A stretch of DNA of 64,000 bases from Massilia oculi (GCF_003143515.1 NZ_CP029343.1:4402001-4466000); one strand, 5' to 3'. Positions 25,441-38,440 are shown, numbered from the stretch's first letter. The notes: generated by a model not told the origin, from the letters alone. Translations and numbers: made by a program.

Positions 25441-26969
25441 GCGATCCCGACGCAACACTGACCAGCTATGGAATGGCCGAGGACTTCGCCTCGGCGCCGG
25501 TGCTTGCGCTTACCATCCTGTGGCATCCGCAGCGGGAGCGCATCGGTGAGCAGATGCTGGGCCCGGCCGCGGGCGGCGCGATCGCGCTGAACCGGTTTGC
25601 GCCGCTGTTCGCGCCGCTTTCCGTACGTCCTGGCGCAGGGCATGACGGCACGCCATTGGGCGAGCGTTCGATTACGCGCGAGCCGGTGCACATCCGCTTC
25701 GTCGCCGAAGGCGGCATCCAGATCGATCACGTGCGCGGCAAGATGGGGCTGGAGCTCAATGGGCGGCCGTCGAACGGGACCGACCGCTTCACGGCGAGTG
25801 AACTCGAGCGCGGCATCGTGATCGGGCTCGGTAGCCAGATCTTCGTGTGCCTGCATTTGATGCGCAGCCTGCCGCGCGCGGTGAACGTGCCTGGACTGAT
25901 TGGCGTTGGCGATGGGGCGACTAAGATGCGCGAAGCGATCGCGCAGGTGGCGGGGACCAGCATGCCGGTGCTGTTGCTGGGCGAGACCGGCAGCGGTAAA
26001 GAGGTGGCGGCGCAGGCGGTTCACGCGCTCAGTGGGCGTCGGAGCGGGCGGTTTGTTGCGATCAATATGGCGACTTTGAGTGAGTCGCTGGCGGCGGCCG
26101 AACTGTTTGGTGCGGTCAAAGGGGCGTACACCGGTGCGACCAGTGGTCGGCGCGGGTGGTTTGCCGAGGCCGAGGATGGGACCTTGTTCCTGGACGAGGT
26201 CGGGGATACGCCGGCGTCGGTGCAGGCCATGCTGCTCCGCGTGCTGGAGAGTGGCGAATATCGGCCACTTGGGGCGGGCGCGGATGCGAGGTCGAATGCG
26301 CGGATCGTTGCCGCCACCGACCAGGATCTGGGGGAGGGTGGATTCAATCAGGCCTTGCGGCGGCGGCTTGAGGCATTTGTGATTCGGGTGCCGGCGCTAC
26401 GTGAGCGGCGTGAGGATATTGGCGTATTGGTGCGGCATTTTCTGGAGGCCGAGGCGCCGGGGGATGGGTGGAATCTGCCGTTTGAGTTGCTGAGCCAGGT
26501 GTTCAATGGGGACTGGCCGGGGAATGTGCGGCAGTTGGCGCATGCGATGCGGAGGGTGGCGCTGGATTTGCAGGCGGGGATTGTGCCGGTGTTGGAACAG
26601 GCGGTAATGATGCCTGTGGTGAAGCCTTTGCCTGTTCCCGCTGCGGCTTCCGCTTCCGCGTCGAGGCCGGTGCGGCGCAAGGCGTCGGAGTTGAGCAGTG
26701 ACGATCTTGTGGAGGCGATGGAGAAGAGTCAGTGGCAAATTCTGGCTGCTTCGAAGGCGCTGGGTATTTCGCGGCCTACGGTTTACAAATTGCTGGAGGC
26801 TCACCCTCGGATTCGTTTTCCTGCCAATATTTCGGAGGAAGAGATTCGTGCAGCCTGGGAGGCTTGTGGGGGTGATCTCCAACGGTGTGCTTCGAGACTC
26901 ATGACTCCAGCAGAGGCGTTAAGACGTCATGCTGGGCTGTTGGGGCTTGAAGCCGTGTGTGGACAGTAA
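25437..26969 (+). CDS. Sigma-54-dependent activator with FHA-like N-terminus
   Basis: This enhancer-binding protein (about 510 residues) has three parts. Residues about 60-140 resemble an FHA phosphothreonine-binding domain ([11 protein letters not shown] through a [10 protein letters not shown] turn). The central AAA+ domain has Walker A GETGSGKE, the sigma-54 contact loop in the variant form GAYTGA, Walker [10 protein letters not shown] and an R-finger region (RRRLEAF). The C-terminus has a Fis-type helix-turn-helix ([20 protein letters not shown]), with about 55 further residues after it. The start is uncertain (GTG 25437 or ATG 25473). An FHA domain in place of a receiver suggests activation by Ser/Thr phosphorylation, which fits the kinase gene 0.6 kb away. 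A sigma-54 promoter at 29915 is the obvious local target. Confidence 0.88.
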   Translation: MSDPDATLTSYGMAEDFASAPVLALTILWHPQRERIGEQMLGPAAGGAIALNRFAPLFAPLSVRPGAGHDGTPLGERSITREPVHIRFVAEGGIQIDHVRGKMGLELNGRPSNGTDRFTASELERGIVIGLGSQIFVCLHLMRSLPRAVNVPGLIGVGDGATKMREAIAQVAGTSMPVLLLGETGSGKEVAAQAVHALSGRRSGRFVAINMATLSESLAAAELFGAVKGAYTGATSGRRGWFAEAEDGTLFLDEVGDTPASVQAMLLRVLESGEYRPLGAGADARSNARIVAATDQDLGEGGFNQALRRRLEAFVIRVPALRERREDIGVLVRHFLEAEAPGDGWNLPFELLSQVFNGDWPGNVRQLAHAMRRVALDLQAGIVPVLEQAVMMPVVKPLPVPAAASASASRPVRRKASELSSDDLVEAMEKSQWQILAASKALGISRPTVYKLLEAHPRIRFPANISEEEIRAAWEACGGDLQRCASRLMTPAEALRRHAGLLGLEAVCGQ

Positions 26970-26976
26970 AAAAATA

Positions 26977-27555
26977 TCATGGTGGATCCGTGCCGTTGGT
27001 CACCTCTCCTTCAGGATCGAAGTAGAACACTCTCAACTGCCTTGCTTCCTCATGAGCACGTTTAATGGCTAGCGTCACATAAAATGAGACTTCCCAAGAG
27101 CCATTAACTTGGCCTACGTTCAGTTGATTGTCCCAGAGTAATGTGATTCTTCTTTCTTTAGCAGGCCCGAGGCCGTCGCTGAATACCGTGAATGCATGAG
27201 GATCGATCTGGTAGAGCGCGCCAAGTTGTTCACCGCGGTTGTCGGTAAAAAGGGACGGGGGAGCATAACGCGTACGTTGATCTTTTCCACAGGATAGAAT
27301 CTGAGGGCGGGTGATCATGCAGCAATCAACCACTTCAAGGGATTCTAGACCAGTGTTGTCCCGATCACTTGCAGTGATAGCGATCTTAAATTCCTGACCA
27401 GCCTGAAAATTGATATCGCCATTCCAGTGCGGATTTGACGGTTCTCGAGCGGCACCGACGGCTGAGTCAAGATCGGCAAATAGCCAATCGATGCCGTCAC
27501 CTATCTGGTTGACGTCCAAACGTGCCGTTAATGTCATCAATGCTTGTGTCATCAT
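26977..27555 (-). CDS. Unrecognised protein coupled to the Ser/Thr kinase
   Basis: I cannot assign this 192-residue protein. It is predicted soluble and beta-rich, lacks a signal peptide, and contains a Cys pair (VVDCCMI) plus a charged C-terminal segment (RQLRVFYFDPEGEV). The layout distantly recalls small PixA/AidA or DP-EP-type beta proteins, but the resemblance is too weak to name it. Its start overlaps the kinase stop by four bases (ATGA), so the two are translationally coupled and probably act together. Base composition is clearly lower in GC than flanking housekeeping genes, as in the kinase gene, suggesting joint acquisition. Confidence 0.7.
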   Translation of the reverse strand: MMTQALMTLTARLDVNQIGDGIDWLFADLDSAVGAAREPSNPHWNGDINFQAGQEFKIAITASDRDNTGLESLEVVDCCMITRPQILSCGKDQRTRYAPPSLFTDNRGEQLGALYQIDPHAFTVFSDGLGPAKERRITLLWDNQLNVGQVNGSWEVSFYVTLAIKRAHEEARQLRVFYFDPEGEVTNGTDPP

Positions 27556-29714
27556 TCCCTTTCCATTCGAAGTAAATCAAACCGCGGATCGCTCCGCAGT
27601 GCTAATAAATCGGGTTCAGTCCCAATGAGTTTTCTGGGATATCCATACTGTTGTGCATTGCTCAGTTCAACAAGAGCATTCTCTCGGTGGCCAATGATTT
27701 CATAAGTGACAGCGGCCCGAAAGCGAATATCTGCATTGGTGGGTTTAGCGTCTACGGCTTTCTTGGTCAATACAGATGCGGTCGCTTTATCCCCCAGCTT
27801 TGCGGCGTACAAGCCCATTCGTGAGGCCAAGGTGCTATCGTCCGGAGCATTGTTCAACAGTGGCTTTATCAGCGCTGCCGCTTTGCGGTAGGCTTGTTGA
27901 GAGTCTCGTTCACGGCCTGGAATCCAACGTAGGGTATCGGCCAGATTTGCCCAACGCAAATAGGCGATGCTATTTCCTTTGGATGACGATACAGCATGCT
28001 CGAATGCTTTCGCGGCGCCGAGATAGTCGCCGCGACTAAATAATGCAGTTCCGAGGTTGTTGTAAAGATACCCGCTAGGTCGAACTTGCAAGCCTTGTTG
28101 CAAAACCCGGAGTGCCTCATCCTCGCGGCCCTGTTTTACCAAGGTGATACTGAGATTCGAGTAGGAATAAACTCCGTCGGGTTGGAGCCGAATACTGTCA
28201 CGAAAGGCTTTTTCTGCGCCCACATAATCCCCCTCGTTATAACGGAGTGCTCCCAGACGATCAACGAAAAGTCGTTCCGTCGGATGTTTCCTTCGTGCGT
28301 CTTCGATACTGCGTTCGGCTTCCACATAGCGCTGCATACGCATCAGTACGCCACTACGGGTGTTAAGTGCAAAGACGTTGAATGGATCTAGGTGCAGGCT
28401 TTGCTCGGAGAGTTGCAGACTTTCTTCATTCCGTCCTTGCTGCCAGCGAACATATGCTTTGGCAGCGTAGCCAAGTGCCAATTGATCGTCTAGCGCTAGA
28501 GCTGCCTGAGCACTAGCATCAGCGCGCTGTAGCCAGCTTTCATCACTACGATCTCCTGCATAACGCAAGGCATAAGCCAATGCGATGCCTGCCGACGCCG
28601 CAGCATGTTTTGGCTCTCTTGCGAGGATAGCGCTAAAATTGTCGATAGCGATTTCCAGACTGCCATCGCGATCAAAATAACGCAGTGCTGTCATGCCATC
28701 CGACATCTGCGTCGCGTTAGATATTGGTTGTAGCCACCGAGGTGCCACTTCCTTCGACGTTACTAAATATGCCGTGGCGCAAAATAGTAATGAGGCGGTC
28801 AAAGCGCAGTAGGCAACCCGACGCCAGGTGAAGCGTGATAGTCGGAGCGCTACAGGCAGCAAAGGTTTCTTTGCGGCGCCGCTAGCTCCACCCCTCAGCC
28901 TGCGCGCAGTCTCCGTAACCGCTTTCATCGTCGGTATCCGTGCGCTCGGATCAGGCGTGCACATCGCGCGAACTAGTGCAACCATATCTTGATCGGCATC
29001 CGCAGCGTAGATCCACTGGGAGCAAGATGACTGCACCTGTGCTGCAGCCAATGCCAAGCCATGCAAATGCGCAAACGGCCGCTCTCCATGCATCATCTCG
29101 TACATCAACACGCCGACAGCATAAATATCGCTAAGCGTACTCGGATGCTTGCCATTCAAAATTTCAGGCGCCAGATAGGCGATGGTGCCCTGTGTCTGCA
29201 GCACATCTCCCGACTCGGTCGCCAACGGATCGATCTTGCGCGCCAGCCCAAAATCCATGATCCGCAACTGCCCTGACGGTTCGATCATCAAGTTCGCCGG
29301 TTTCAAATCGCCATGAATCAACCCCGCCGCATGCGCTTGCGCCATCGCATCCGCCAACTGGCAAACGATATCGAGTATCTGATCCCGCGACAGCTTTGTC
29401 GTGGACAGCAGCTGATGCAGGGTTTGCCCTCCAACCAGCTCCATCACGATCGACTTGCTATGGCCATCGTCTTCGAGTGCGTAAATCTGGATGAAGGCAG
29501 GATGCCGCAACGATGCCGCCAGTCGTGCCTCTTGCAGCAGATTATCCGGCTCGTCACGCACCAGGTCAGGCTTCAGGCGCTTGATGGCAACAGTGCGCTG
29601 CAGCGCCGGATCCCACGCCTCATGTACATCGCCGAATCCACCATTGCCAAGCAGCCTACCGAGGCGATATCGCTCGGTACTGGGTGTGGCAAGCAAGTCA
29701 GGCGATGAAGTCAT
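27552..29714 (-). CDS. Transmembrane Ser/Thr protein kinase with TPR repeats
   Basis: This 720-residue Hanks-type kinase has a kinase domain at about residues 16-275: glycine loop GNGGFGDV, VAIK lysine, catalytic loop HGDLKPAN, DFG, and the APE motif (LAPEI). The catalytic loop has Gly where RD-kinases have Arg (HGD), so it is a non-RD kinase, probably not regulated by activation-loop phosphorylation in the usual way. One TM helix (about 303-322) separates it from a C-terminal TPR array (about 345-690, for example GDYVGAEKAFRDSIRLQPDGVYSYSNL). It is divergent from the sigma-54-controlled repeat-protein gene and coupled to the small gene that follows. Phosphorylation of a partner read by the FHA-type activator is inferred. 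Confidence 0.9.
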   Translation of the reverse strand: MTSSPDLLATPSTERYRLGRLLGNGGFGDVHEAWDPALQRTVAIKRLKPDLVRDEPDNLLQEARLAASLRHPAFIQIYALEDDGHSKSIVMELVGGQTLHQLLSTTKLSRDQILDIVCQLADAMAQAHAAGLIHGDLKPANLMIEPSGQLRIMDFGLARKIDPLATESGDVLQTQGTIAYLAPEILNGKHPSTLSDIYAVGVLMYEMMHGERPFAHLHGLALAAAQVQSSCSQWIYAADADQDMVALVRAMCTPDPSARIPTMKAVTETARRLRGGASGAAKKPLLPVALRLSRFTWRRVAYCALTASLLFCATAYLVTSKEVAPRWLQPISNATQMSDGMTALRYFDRDGSLEIAIDNFSAILAREPKHAAASAGIALAYALRYAGDRSDESWLQRADASAQAALALDDQLALGYAAKAYVRWQQGRNEESLQLSEQSLHLDPFNVFALNTRSGVLMRMQRYVEAERSIEDARRKHPTERLFVDRLGALRYNEGDYVGAEKAFRDSIRLQPDGVYSYSNLSITLVKQGREDEALRVLQQGLQVRPSGYLYNNLGTALFSRGDYLGAAKAFEHAVSSSKGNSIAYLRWANLADTLRWIPGRERDSQQAYRKAAALIKPLLNNAPDDSTLASRMGLYAAKLGDKATASVLTKKAVDAKPTNADIRFRAAVTYEIIGHRENALVELSNAQQYGYPRKLIGTEPDLLALRSDPRFDLLRMERE

Positions 29715-29914
29715 ATGCGGCTCGTTTGGTCGGCGCAGGCACCGTAAATACTATAGGAAAAGAACTTGCCGAATACACATTCTTAACTTCGATTCAGGCA
29801 CCCAGCGTGTCAACTTCCTCGTTGACATGTAAAAACACCCGTTGTTTTACACCCAACAGGCATAGCTAGTCGACTAAATCCTTGATTTTGTTGCTTTGAC
29901 GCCATGTTTCAGGG
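29715..29914. promoter_or_regulatory. Divergent intergenic region with two palindromes (candidate enhancer sites)
   Basis: Two inverted repeats lie 65-110 bases upstream of the sigma-54 promoter. One is TGTCAAC-N6-GTTGACA (29808-29827); the other is TGTAAAA-N10-TTTTACA (29828-29851). Both have perfect 7-bp arms and abut each other. Position and symmetry fit upstream activator sites for a dimeric/hexameric Fis-type enhancer-binding protein. The rest of the segment is AT-rich and must also hold the kinase promoter, which I could not pinpoint. Confidence 0.6.
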
Positions 29915-29930
29915 TGGCACGGAGTTTGCA
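29915..29930 (+). promoter_or_regulatory. Sigma-54 promoter (-24/-12) of the repeat-protein gene
   Basis: TGGCACGGAGTTTGCA matches the sigma-54 consensus TGGCACG-N4-TTGCA, with the invariant GG and GC correctly spaced by ten bases. The predicted start of transcription is near 29941, leaving a leader of about 90 bases before the ATG at 30031. Confidence 0.88.
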
Positions 29931-30030
29931 AACTATTGCGTACCACGAGGGAGGACGTCACGAAGATCGTCGCGCCTGCCATCGCACTTGTCGCAAAGCA
30001 TGTTATTCATTCCGGAAAGAAGATTCAAGT

Positions 30031-32172
30031 ATGGCTACCCAGAGCACAGGCGTTCTGCAGATCGTTGGCGCGGCTTATGGACTCAAGCAGGTCACCGCGC
30101 AGGTCATCAAGCAGGTCAACCGTCAAGCTTTTCCAGAGACCCTGTCTTTATTGGCGAGCAGCCGGACGTTCGGCGACACCTGGGTTGGCCACGATAAGAC
30201 GCTCACCGTCGTCTATCGCTATGACGGCGGCCCAACGTTCGTGGCGACGGCTTCGGAAGGCCAGACGCTGAACATCGGCGCCCAGCAGTTCGAGCAAGCT
30301 ATCCGGGCTCCGGCCCCAGCGCAGCAAGACGCCGCCGCCCAGCCATTACTGACCGTATGGGGCGCCAGCTTCGGCTGCGCCGACGTGAGCGCGACGGTAC
30401 GCAACCTTGTAGACCGCTCTGCTGGAACCTTATCCCTGCTCGCCGACAGCGCCACCCTCGGCGAAGCCGGCAAAGGCAAGCGCAACACCTTCGTCATCGT
30501 GGCCAGCTATTGCGGCCAGATTCCATTCATCGACATCGTCGTCGAGGACAATCCCTATGCGCTCAGCTACCGTCCGCCGCTGCACATCCTGAGCGCCTTC
30601 TATGGCCTGAAGGACGTCACCGACATCGTCCGCGCCAGCGTGAGCCGTCGCAGGCTGTCCGTCGCCGCCTCCAGCAGCGTATTCGGCGACGGTTGGCCGG
30701 CCATGCGCAAGACCCTGCACGTGGTCTACCAGTACGCCGACCGTAAGCCAGAAATAGTCGCCACGACCGAGAACCAGCTTCTACACATCGACTACGACCC
30801 GGCCGCTCCCGCCGGACAGGCGGCGCTCGACCCACGCGCCCTGAACATCATCGCCGCCGCCTACGGGCCGGTCGACGTCACGGAAAAAGTCGCCGCGCTG
30901 GTGGAGAATGGAAGCCTGTCGTTCACGGCCGACAGCCTGACCTTCGGCGACACCTGGCCGGCCGCCGTCAAGTCGTTCTCGATGGTTTATAGCTGGGGCG
31001 TGGCGGGGGTATCGAGCGTCAACGTACCCGAAGATACGCCGGTCTCGATCACCCAGCCCGAGCCAACGTTCACCACCGACAGAAACTTCGTCTCGCTGGC
31101 CGGAGCGCTCGCCGCCGGCGACGAGATCAAGCTCCAGACCGCGGCAGGCGGTTACTGGTCGATCGCCGCCGATGGCCAGATCACGGCGCTCGGGACCTCG
31201 AGTGACGCGGCCGAGGTGTTCACCATTGGCGTACCCGAGGCCCTGGATGCACCCGCCATTACCCTGCAATGCCGTGACGGCAGCTACCTGAGCGCGGACG
31301 GCGACGGCACCTTGCGTGCCGGCGGCAGCGCACAGGATGCGATCCAGTTGATGGCATCGCTCCAGGCAAATGGCGCCATCAATATCGGCGTCGTCGGTGG
31401 CGCGGGAGCGCCGTTCCTCGCGGTGACCGCAAGCGGCGCCATTGCAGTGGACGGCAGCTACGAGACCAATTTTTCCACCTGCTTCAACCTGCTGCTAAAC
31501 CCCACGCGGGCCGGCAATGCCAGCCATTTGCAAGCCTTCGCCAGCGCGACGATGCTGGACGGTCCGGTCGACATGAAGCTGGTGAAAGTCGTTTGGAAGC
31601 TCACAGGCGGCTGCTTTCTAGCGGCCGGCCTTGGCCGGCTGCTCGGCGACCAGCAGCAGATCGGTCTCGCCTTGTACCGCTTTCTGCGGCGCTATCCTGG
31701 CGTGATGAACAAGATCGCGATCCTGATCGCGACCATCGACTGCAACCGCGCGATGCCAGCGAGCGCCTTGCTGGGCGTGCTCAAGGCGATTCACGAGGCG
31801 GGCATCCTCATGCCGGTACTGCGCATGACGCTCGCGACGACTGGATGGATGGGGATTTCGTGGGCCATCGTCACCATCCTGACGAAAGTGCAGGGCGGTG
31901 TCACGAGTGCCGGTGCGACGGCAGGGGGCGAACTGGGCGAGAGCTTCTCGGACTGGGCTTTCGAGACCACGATGGACATGCTCGACTACATCAATTCCAC
32001 GGGCGGCACTGCCTTGATGCTTGCATACGAGCGTATGGTCTGTGCGGATCAGCCGGTATTGCGCCGCGCGCAAGGTGGTGGTTTGTCCAGCCTGCGCGCG
32101 CGGATGGGGGCACAAGATCCGTCAGGCTCCTCCCTCGGACCCATGCCGCGCCCCTTTCCCACACACGCCTGA
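30031..32172 (+). CDS. Multidomain protein: four tandem repeats, beta-trefoil-like region, hydrophobic C-terminus
   Basis: I do not recognise a named family for the whole 713-residue protein. Residues about 5-345 hold four tandem repeats of 75-90 residues; each has the pattern I-x-A-x-YG-x-x-DVT-V, a strand like LSVAASS-x-FGDGWP, then K-x-L-x-V-x-Y. Residues about 350-490 look like a fascin/ricin-type beta-trefoil (INIGVVGGAGAPFLAVTASGAIAVDG), a fold often used to bind glycans or actin. The last 200 residues are helical with hydrophobic stretches (VWKLTGGCFLAAGLGRLL, GWMGISWAIVTILT) that could insert in a membrane. No signal peptide is seen. The start at 30031 follows GGAAAGAAG. A sigma-54 promoter 100 bases upstream ties it to the adjacent activator. 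Confidence 0.75.
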   Translation: MATQSTGVLQIVGAAYGLKQVTAQVIKQVNRQAFPETLSLLASSRTFGDTWVGHDKTLTVVYRYDGGPTFVATASEGQTLNIGAQQFEQAIRAPAPAQQDAAAQPLLTVWGASFGCADVSATVRNLVDRSAGTLSLLADSATLGEAGKGKRNTFVIVASYCGQIPFIDIVVEDNPYALSYRPPLHILSAFYGLKDVTDIVRASVSRRRLSVAASSSVFGDGWPAMRKTLHVVYQYADRKPEIVATTENQLLHIDYDPAAPAGQAALDPRALNIIAAAYGPVDVTEKVAALVENGSLSFTADSLTFGDTWPAAVKSFSMVYSWGVAGVSSVNVPEDTPVSITQPEPTFTTDRNFVSLAGALAAGDEIKLQTAAGGYWSIAADGQITALGTSSDAAEVFTIGVPEALDAPAITLQCRDGSYLSADGDGTLRAGGSAQDAIQLMASLQANGAINIGVVGGAGAPFLAVTASGAIAVDGSYETNFSTCFNLLLNPTRAGNASHLQAFASATMLDGPVDMKLVKVVWKLTGGCFLAAGLGRLLGDQQQIGLALYRFLRRYPGVMNKIAILIATIDCNRAMPASALLGVLKAIHEAGILMPVLRMTLATTGWMGISWAIVTILTKVQGGVTSAGATAGGELGESFSDWAFETTMDMLDYINSTGGTALMLAYERMVCADQPVLRRAQGGGLSSLRARMGAQDPSGSSLGPMPRPFPTHA

Positions 32173-32259
32173 GTAGTCGATGCTGGTAGCGTGGGAGGCT
32201 TTGCCGCCCACGCGTTCAATGCACATTTGAGTCGCTGGCGTAGTGAGCTCGGTTATACT

Positions 32260-35499
<3,240 letters not shown>

Positions 35500-37122
35500 T
35501 TACGCCGTGGCCAATTTCATGGCGTGTTTGCCGGCGGCCTTGCGGACGGTGCGTCCCGGCGCGCCCGCCTGCAGCTGAAACACCTGCAAGGCCTGCGACA
35601 CCTCGTCGGTCTGCCGCGCCAGAGTCGCCGCCGCGGCGGCCGCTTCTTCCACCAGCGCCGCGTTCTGCTGCGTGATCGCGTCGAGCTGGGTCACCGCCTG
35701 GTTCACCTGGCCGATGCCGCCCGACTGCTCGCGCGTCGCGCCTGCGATTTCGTCCATCACGCGCGTCACCTGGTCGACCGCGCCCACCACTTCCTGGATC
35801 GCCGCGCCGGCCGCCACGCTCAGGCGGTTGCCGTTGTCGACGTTGGCGATCGAGGCGTCGATCAGCGCCTTGATCTCCTTGGCCGCCACCGCGCTGCGCT
35901 GGGCCAGCGTGCGCACCTCGCCCGCCACCACCGCGAAGCCGCGGCCCTGTTCGCCCGCGCGCGCCGCTTCCACGGCGGCGTTCAGCGCCAGGATATTGGT
36001 CTGGAAGGCGATGCCGTCGATCATGCCGACGATGTCGAGCACCTTGTGCGACGAGGCGCTGATCGCTTCCATCGTGCTCACCACCTCGGTGACGGTGCGC
36101 TGGCCGTTGCCGGCCGTCGCGGCGGCGCGGCGCGCCAGGTCGCTGGCCGCGTTCACGCTGTCGGCGCTCTGCGCCACGTTGTGGGTCAGCTGTTCCATGC
36201 TGGCCGCCGTCTCCTGCAGGCTCGAGGCTTGCGTCTCGGTGCGGCTCGACAGGTCCTGGTTGCCGGTCGCGATGTCGCCGGTGGCGTGGCGGATTTCGTC
36301 GAAGTTGGCGCGCACGTCGCCAATCACGCTGAACAGGTTCACGGCAGACTGGCGCAGGGCCGCCACCAGCTGGCCCATCTCGTCGTCGCGGCGCGGCGCC
36401 AGGCGGCAGGTGAGGTCGCCGCCGGCCAGGCGGCGCGCGAAGCCGGAGGCATCGGCCAGCGGCGCCAGCACGTTGCGCCCCAGACTGGCCCACAGGCCCA
36501 GCACCATCGCCAGCGAAACGGCCAGCGACAACAAGACCCATGCCGGCAGGCCGTCGCGCCAGCACTGGAGCGTGATCGCCGCCAGCAGCAGCATCAACAG
36601 GCCCATGCCGCCGTTGACCTGGGTGCGCAGTGGCAGCCGGCCCAGCGCCGCCAGGCGGCCGCGCAGGCCGCCGTGTTCGACGCGGCCGTTGCGCAACATC
36701 AGGCCGCGCGGATTGCCGGCCTTGAATTCCGCGTACAGCGCCGCCGCCTCTGCTACCTGCTCGCGGGTCGGCTTGGTGCGCACCGACATATAGCCGGTCG
36801 CCTGGCCGTTCTCGAGCACCGGCGTCACGTTGGCGTACACCCAGTAATAGTCGCCGTTCTTGCAGCGGTTCTTGACCATGCCGCTCCACGGCCGTCCGGC
36901 GCGGATCGCCTGCCACATGTCGGCGAACGCCTCCACTGGCATGTCGGGGTGGCGCAGAATGTTCTGGGGGGCGCCGATCAGCTCATCCTCGGTAAAGCCG
37001 CTTACCTGCACGAAGTAGGGGTTCGCATAGCGGATATTGCCCTGCAAATCGGTGGTCGAGACGATGGTCTTGCCATCGGCCAGCTGGTATTCGTTATTGG
37101 TGATCGGCGTGTTCAGGCGCAT
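35500..37122 (-). CDS. PAS-containing methyl-accepting chemotaxis protein (Aer-like)
   Basis: This 540-residue receptor has an N-terminal PAS domain (about residues 15-120: [27 protein letters not shown], then RHPDMP and [15 protein letters not shown]) in the Aer style, two hydrophobic segments (about 175-220), a HAMP-like linker and a C-terminal signalling domain with the MCP hairpin ([33 protein letters not shown]). Aer-type PAS domains bind FAD and sense redox or oxygen. The start at Met 37122 places the PAS domain at the usual distance. There is no WEEF tail, unlike the other MCP in this window, so it may depend on other receptors for adaptation. Confidence 0.9.
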   Translation of the reverse strand: MRLNTPITNNEYQLADGKTIVSTTDLQGNIRYANPYFVQVSGFTEDELIGAPQNILRHPDMPVEAFADMWQAIRAGRPWSGMVKNRCKNGDYYWVYANVTPVLENGQATGYMSVRTKPTREQVAEAAALYAEFKAGNPRGLMLRNGRVEHGGLRGRLAALGRLPLRTQVNGGMGLLMLLLAAITLQCWRDGLPAWVLLSLAVSLAMVLGLWASLGRNVLAPLADASGFARRLAGGDLTCRLAPRRDDEMGQLVAALRQSAVNLFSVIGDVRANFDEIRHATGDIATGNQDLSSRTETQASSLQETAASMEQLTHNVAQSADSVNAASDLARRAAATAGNGQRTVTEVVSTMEAISASSHKVLDIVGMIDGIAFQTNILALNAAVEAARAGEQGRGFAVVAGEVRTLAQRSAVAAKEIKALIDASIANVDNGNRLSVAAGAAIQEVVGAVDQVTRVMDEIAGATREQSGGIGQVNQAVTQLDAITQQNAALVEEAAAAAATLARQTDEVSQALQVFQLQAGAPGRTVRKAAGKHAMKLATA

Positions 37123-37348
37123 ATGGACTCTTTCGGAAAGGCAACAGGTCGTGGAAAAAAGTATAGCGACAGCTGACGAGGCCGTCTGCGGCTCAGCCCC
37201 CCGATTCAGCATAAATACAACGATAAAACCAGTAAAATCACTAACTGACTTTCGGGCCGGTTTTTGTGCTGGTCAAGGCGGTCCCAAAAGCCTTGCCCGT
37301 TGTTGATAGAATGGAACCAGGAATGAAGAAAGCCACTACAGGATGACC

Positions 37349-38377
37349 ATGGATAAAACGGGCCGCAGCAAGGGCAGGGGAACGGGACGGGCAACGCTCG
37401 AGCAGGTGGCGGGCATGGCAGGCGTATCGATCATGACCGCCTCGCGCGCGCTCAGCCAGCCCCAAATGGTCTCCGAGGTCACCCGGGTCAAGGTGGAGCA
37501 GGCGGTGGCGGAGCTCGGCTACGTGCCCAACCGCGCGGCGCGCGCGCTGGCCTCGTCGCAGTCGCACGTGATCGTGGTGCTGGTGCCGTCGTTCTCCAAC
37601 GCCGTGTTCACCGCCGTCCTCGAAGGCATCCATGACGCCGTCGCGCCGGGCCAGTACCAGCTCCTGATCGGCAATACCTATTATTCGCAGGCCGAAGAGG
37701 AAAAGCTGCTGCGCACCTATCTGCAATCGAGCCCGGACGGCATCCTGTTCTCGAGCCAGGCCCACAGCCCGGCCGTGGCGAAGATGCTGGAAGCGTCGCA
37801 GGTGCCGTCGGTGTCGATGATGGACCTGTCGGACGAACCCGGTGCCCTGTCGGTCGGCTTCTCGCAGTTCGAGGCCGGCATGGAGATGACGCGCCACCTG
37901 GTCAAGAAGGGCTACCGCCGCATCGGGTTCATCGGCGCCCAGCTCGACGAGCGCACCCTGCGCCGCGCCGACGGCTACCGCGCCGCGGTGGTCGAGGCGG
38001 GCCTGGCCGACCCACGGCTCGAGCTGATGGTGCCGGAACCTTCCACGATCGCGCTCGGCGCCGAATTGATGGGGCAGATGATGGCGAACATGCCCGACTG
38101 CGACGCCGTCTTCTGCTGCAACGACGACCTGGCCCATGGCGCCGTCTATCACTGCCAGCGCCACGGCATCCGCATCCCGCAGGAGATCGCCGTCTGCGGC
38201 TTCAACGATCTGCCAGCCTCCAGATGGATGATGCCGTCGCTGACCACCATCGACACGCCGCGCTACCAGGTCGGCTTCGAGGCGGCCAGCCTGCTGCTGC
38301 AGGTGATCAAGGGCCAGGAGCCCGAACGCAAGCGCATCGACCTGGGATTTGCCCTGCGCGAGCGCGAGAGCGCCTGA
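37349..38377 (+). CDS. gntR: LacI-family regulator, GntR (gluconate)-like
   Basis: This 342-residue LacI/GalR repressor has an N-terminal helix-turn-helix (ATLEQVAGMAGVSIMTASRALSQP), a hinge helix (PNRAARALASSQSHVIVVLVPS) and a periplasmic-binding-like effector domain ending LDLGF-type (RIDLGFALRERESA). The sequence resembles GntR repressors of gluconate genes, and gluconokinase follows directly. ATG 37349 has AGG six bases upstream; ATG 37343 is also possible. LacI-type palindromes with the core ATGTTAGCG/TAACAT lie at the gluconokinase and sugar-transporter promoters and are its likely targets. Confidence 0.88.
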   Translation: MDKTGRSKGRGTGRATLEQVAGMAGVSIMTASRALSQPQMVSEVTRVKVEQAVAELGYVPNRAARALASSQSHVIVVLVPSFSNAVFTAVLEGIHDAVAPGQYQLLIGNTYYSQAEEEKLLRTYLQSSPDGILFSSQAHSPAVAKMLEASQVPSVSMMDLSDEPGALSVGFSQFEAGMEMTRHLVKKGYRRIGFIGAQLDERTLRRADGYRAAVVEAGLADPRLELMVPEPSTIALGAELMGQMMANMPDCDAVFCCNDDLAHGAVYHCQRHGIRIPQEIAVCGFNDLPASRWMMPSLTTIDTPRYQVGFEAASLLLQVIKGQEPERKRIDLGFALRERESA

Positions 38378-38440
38378 GCCTACGCGGCGCAGCAGCGCGT
38401 TACGATTTCCGATGCAACGTCATGCCCTGCACATGGCAGC

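Noticed and set aside
32191..32259. Starting dnaE2 at the GTG at 32191
   Set aside because: This would place the LexA box inside the coding sequence and add residues unlike any DnaE2 N-terminus.
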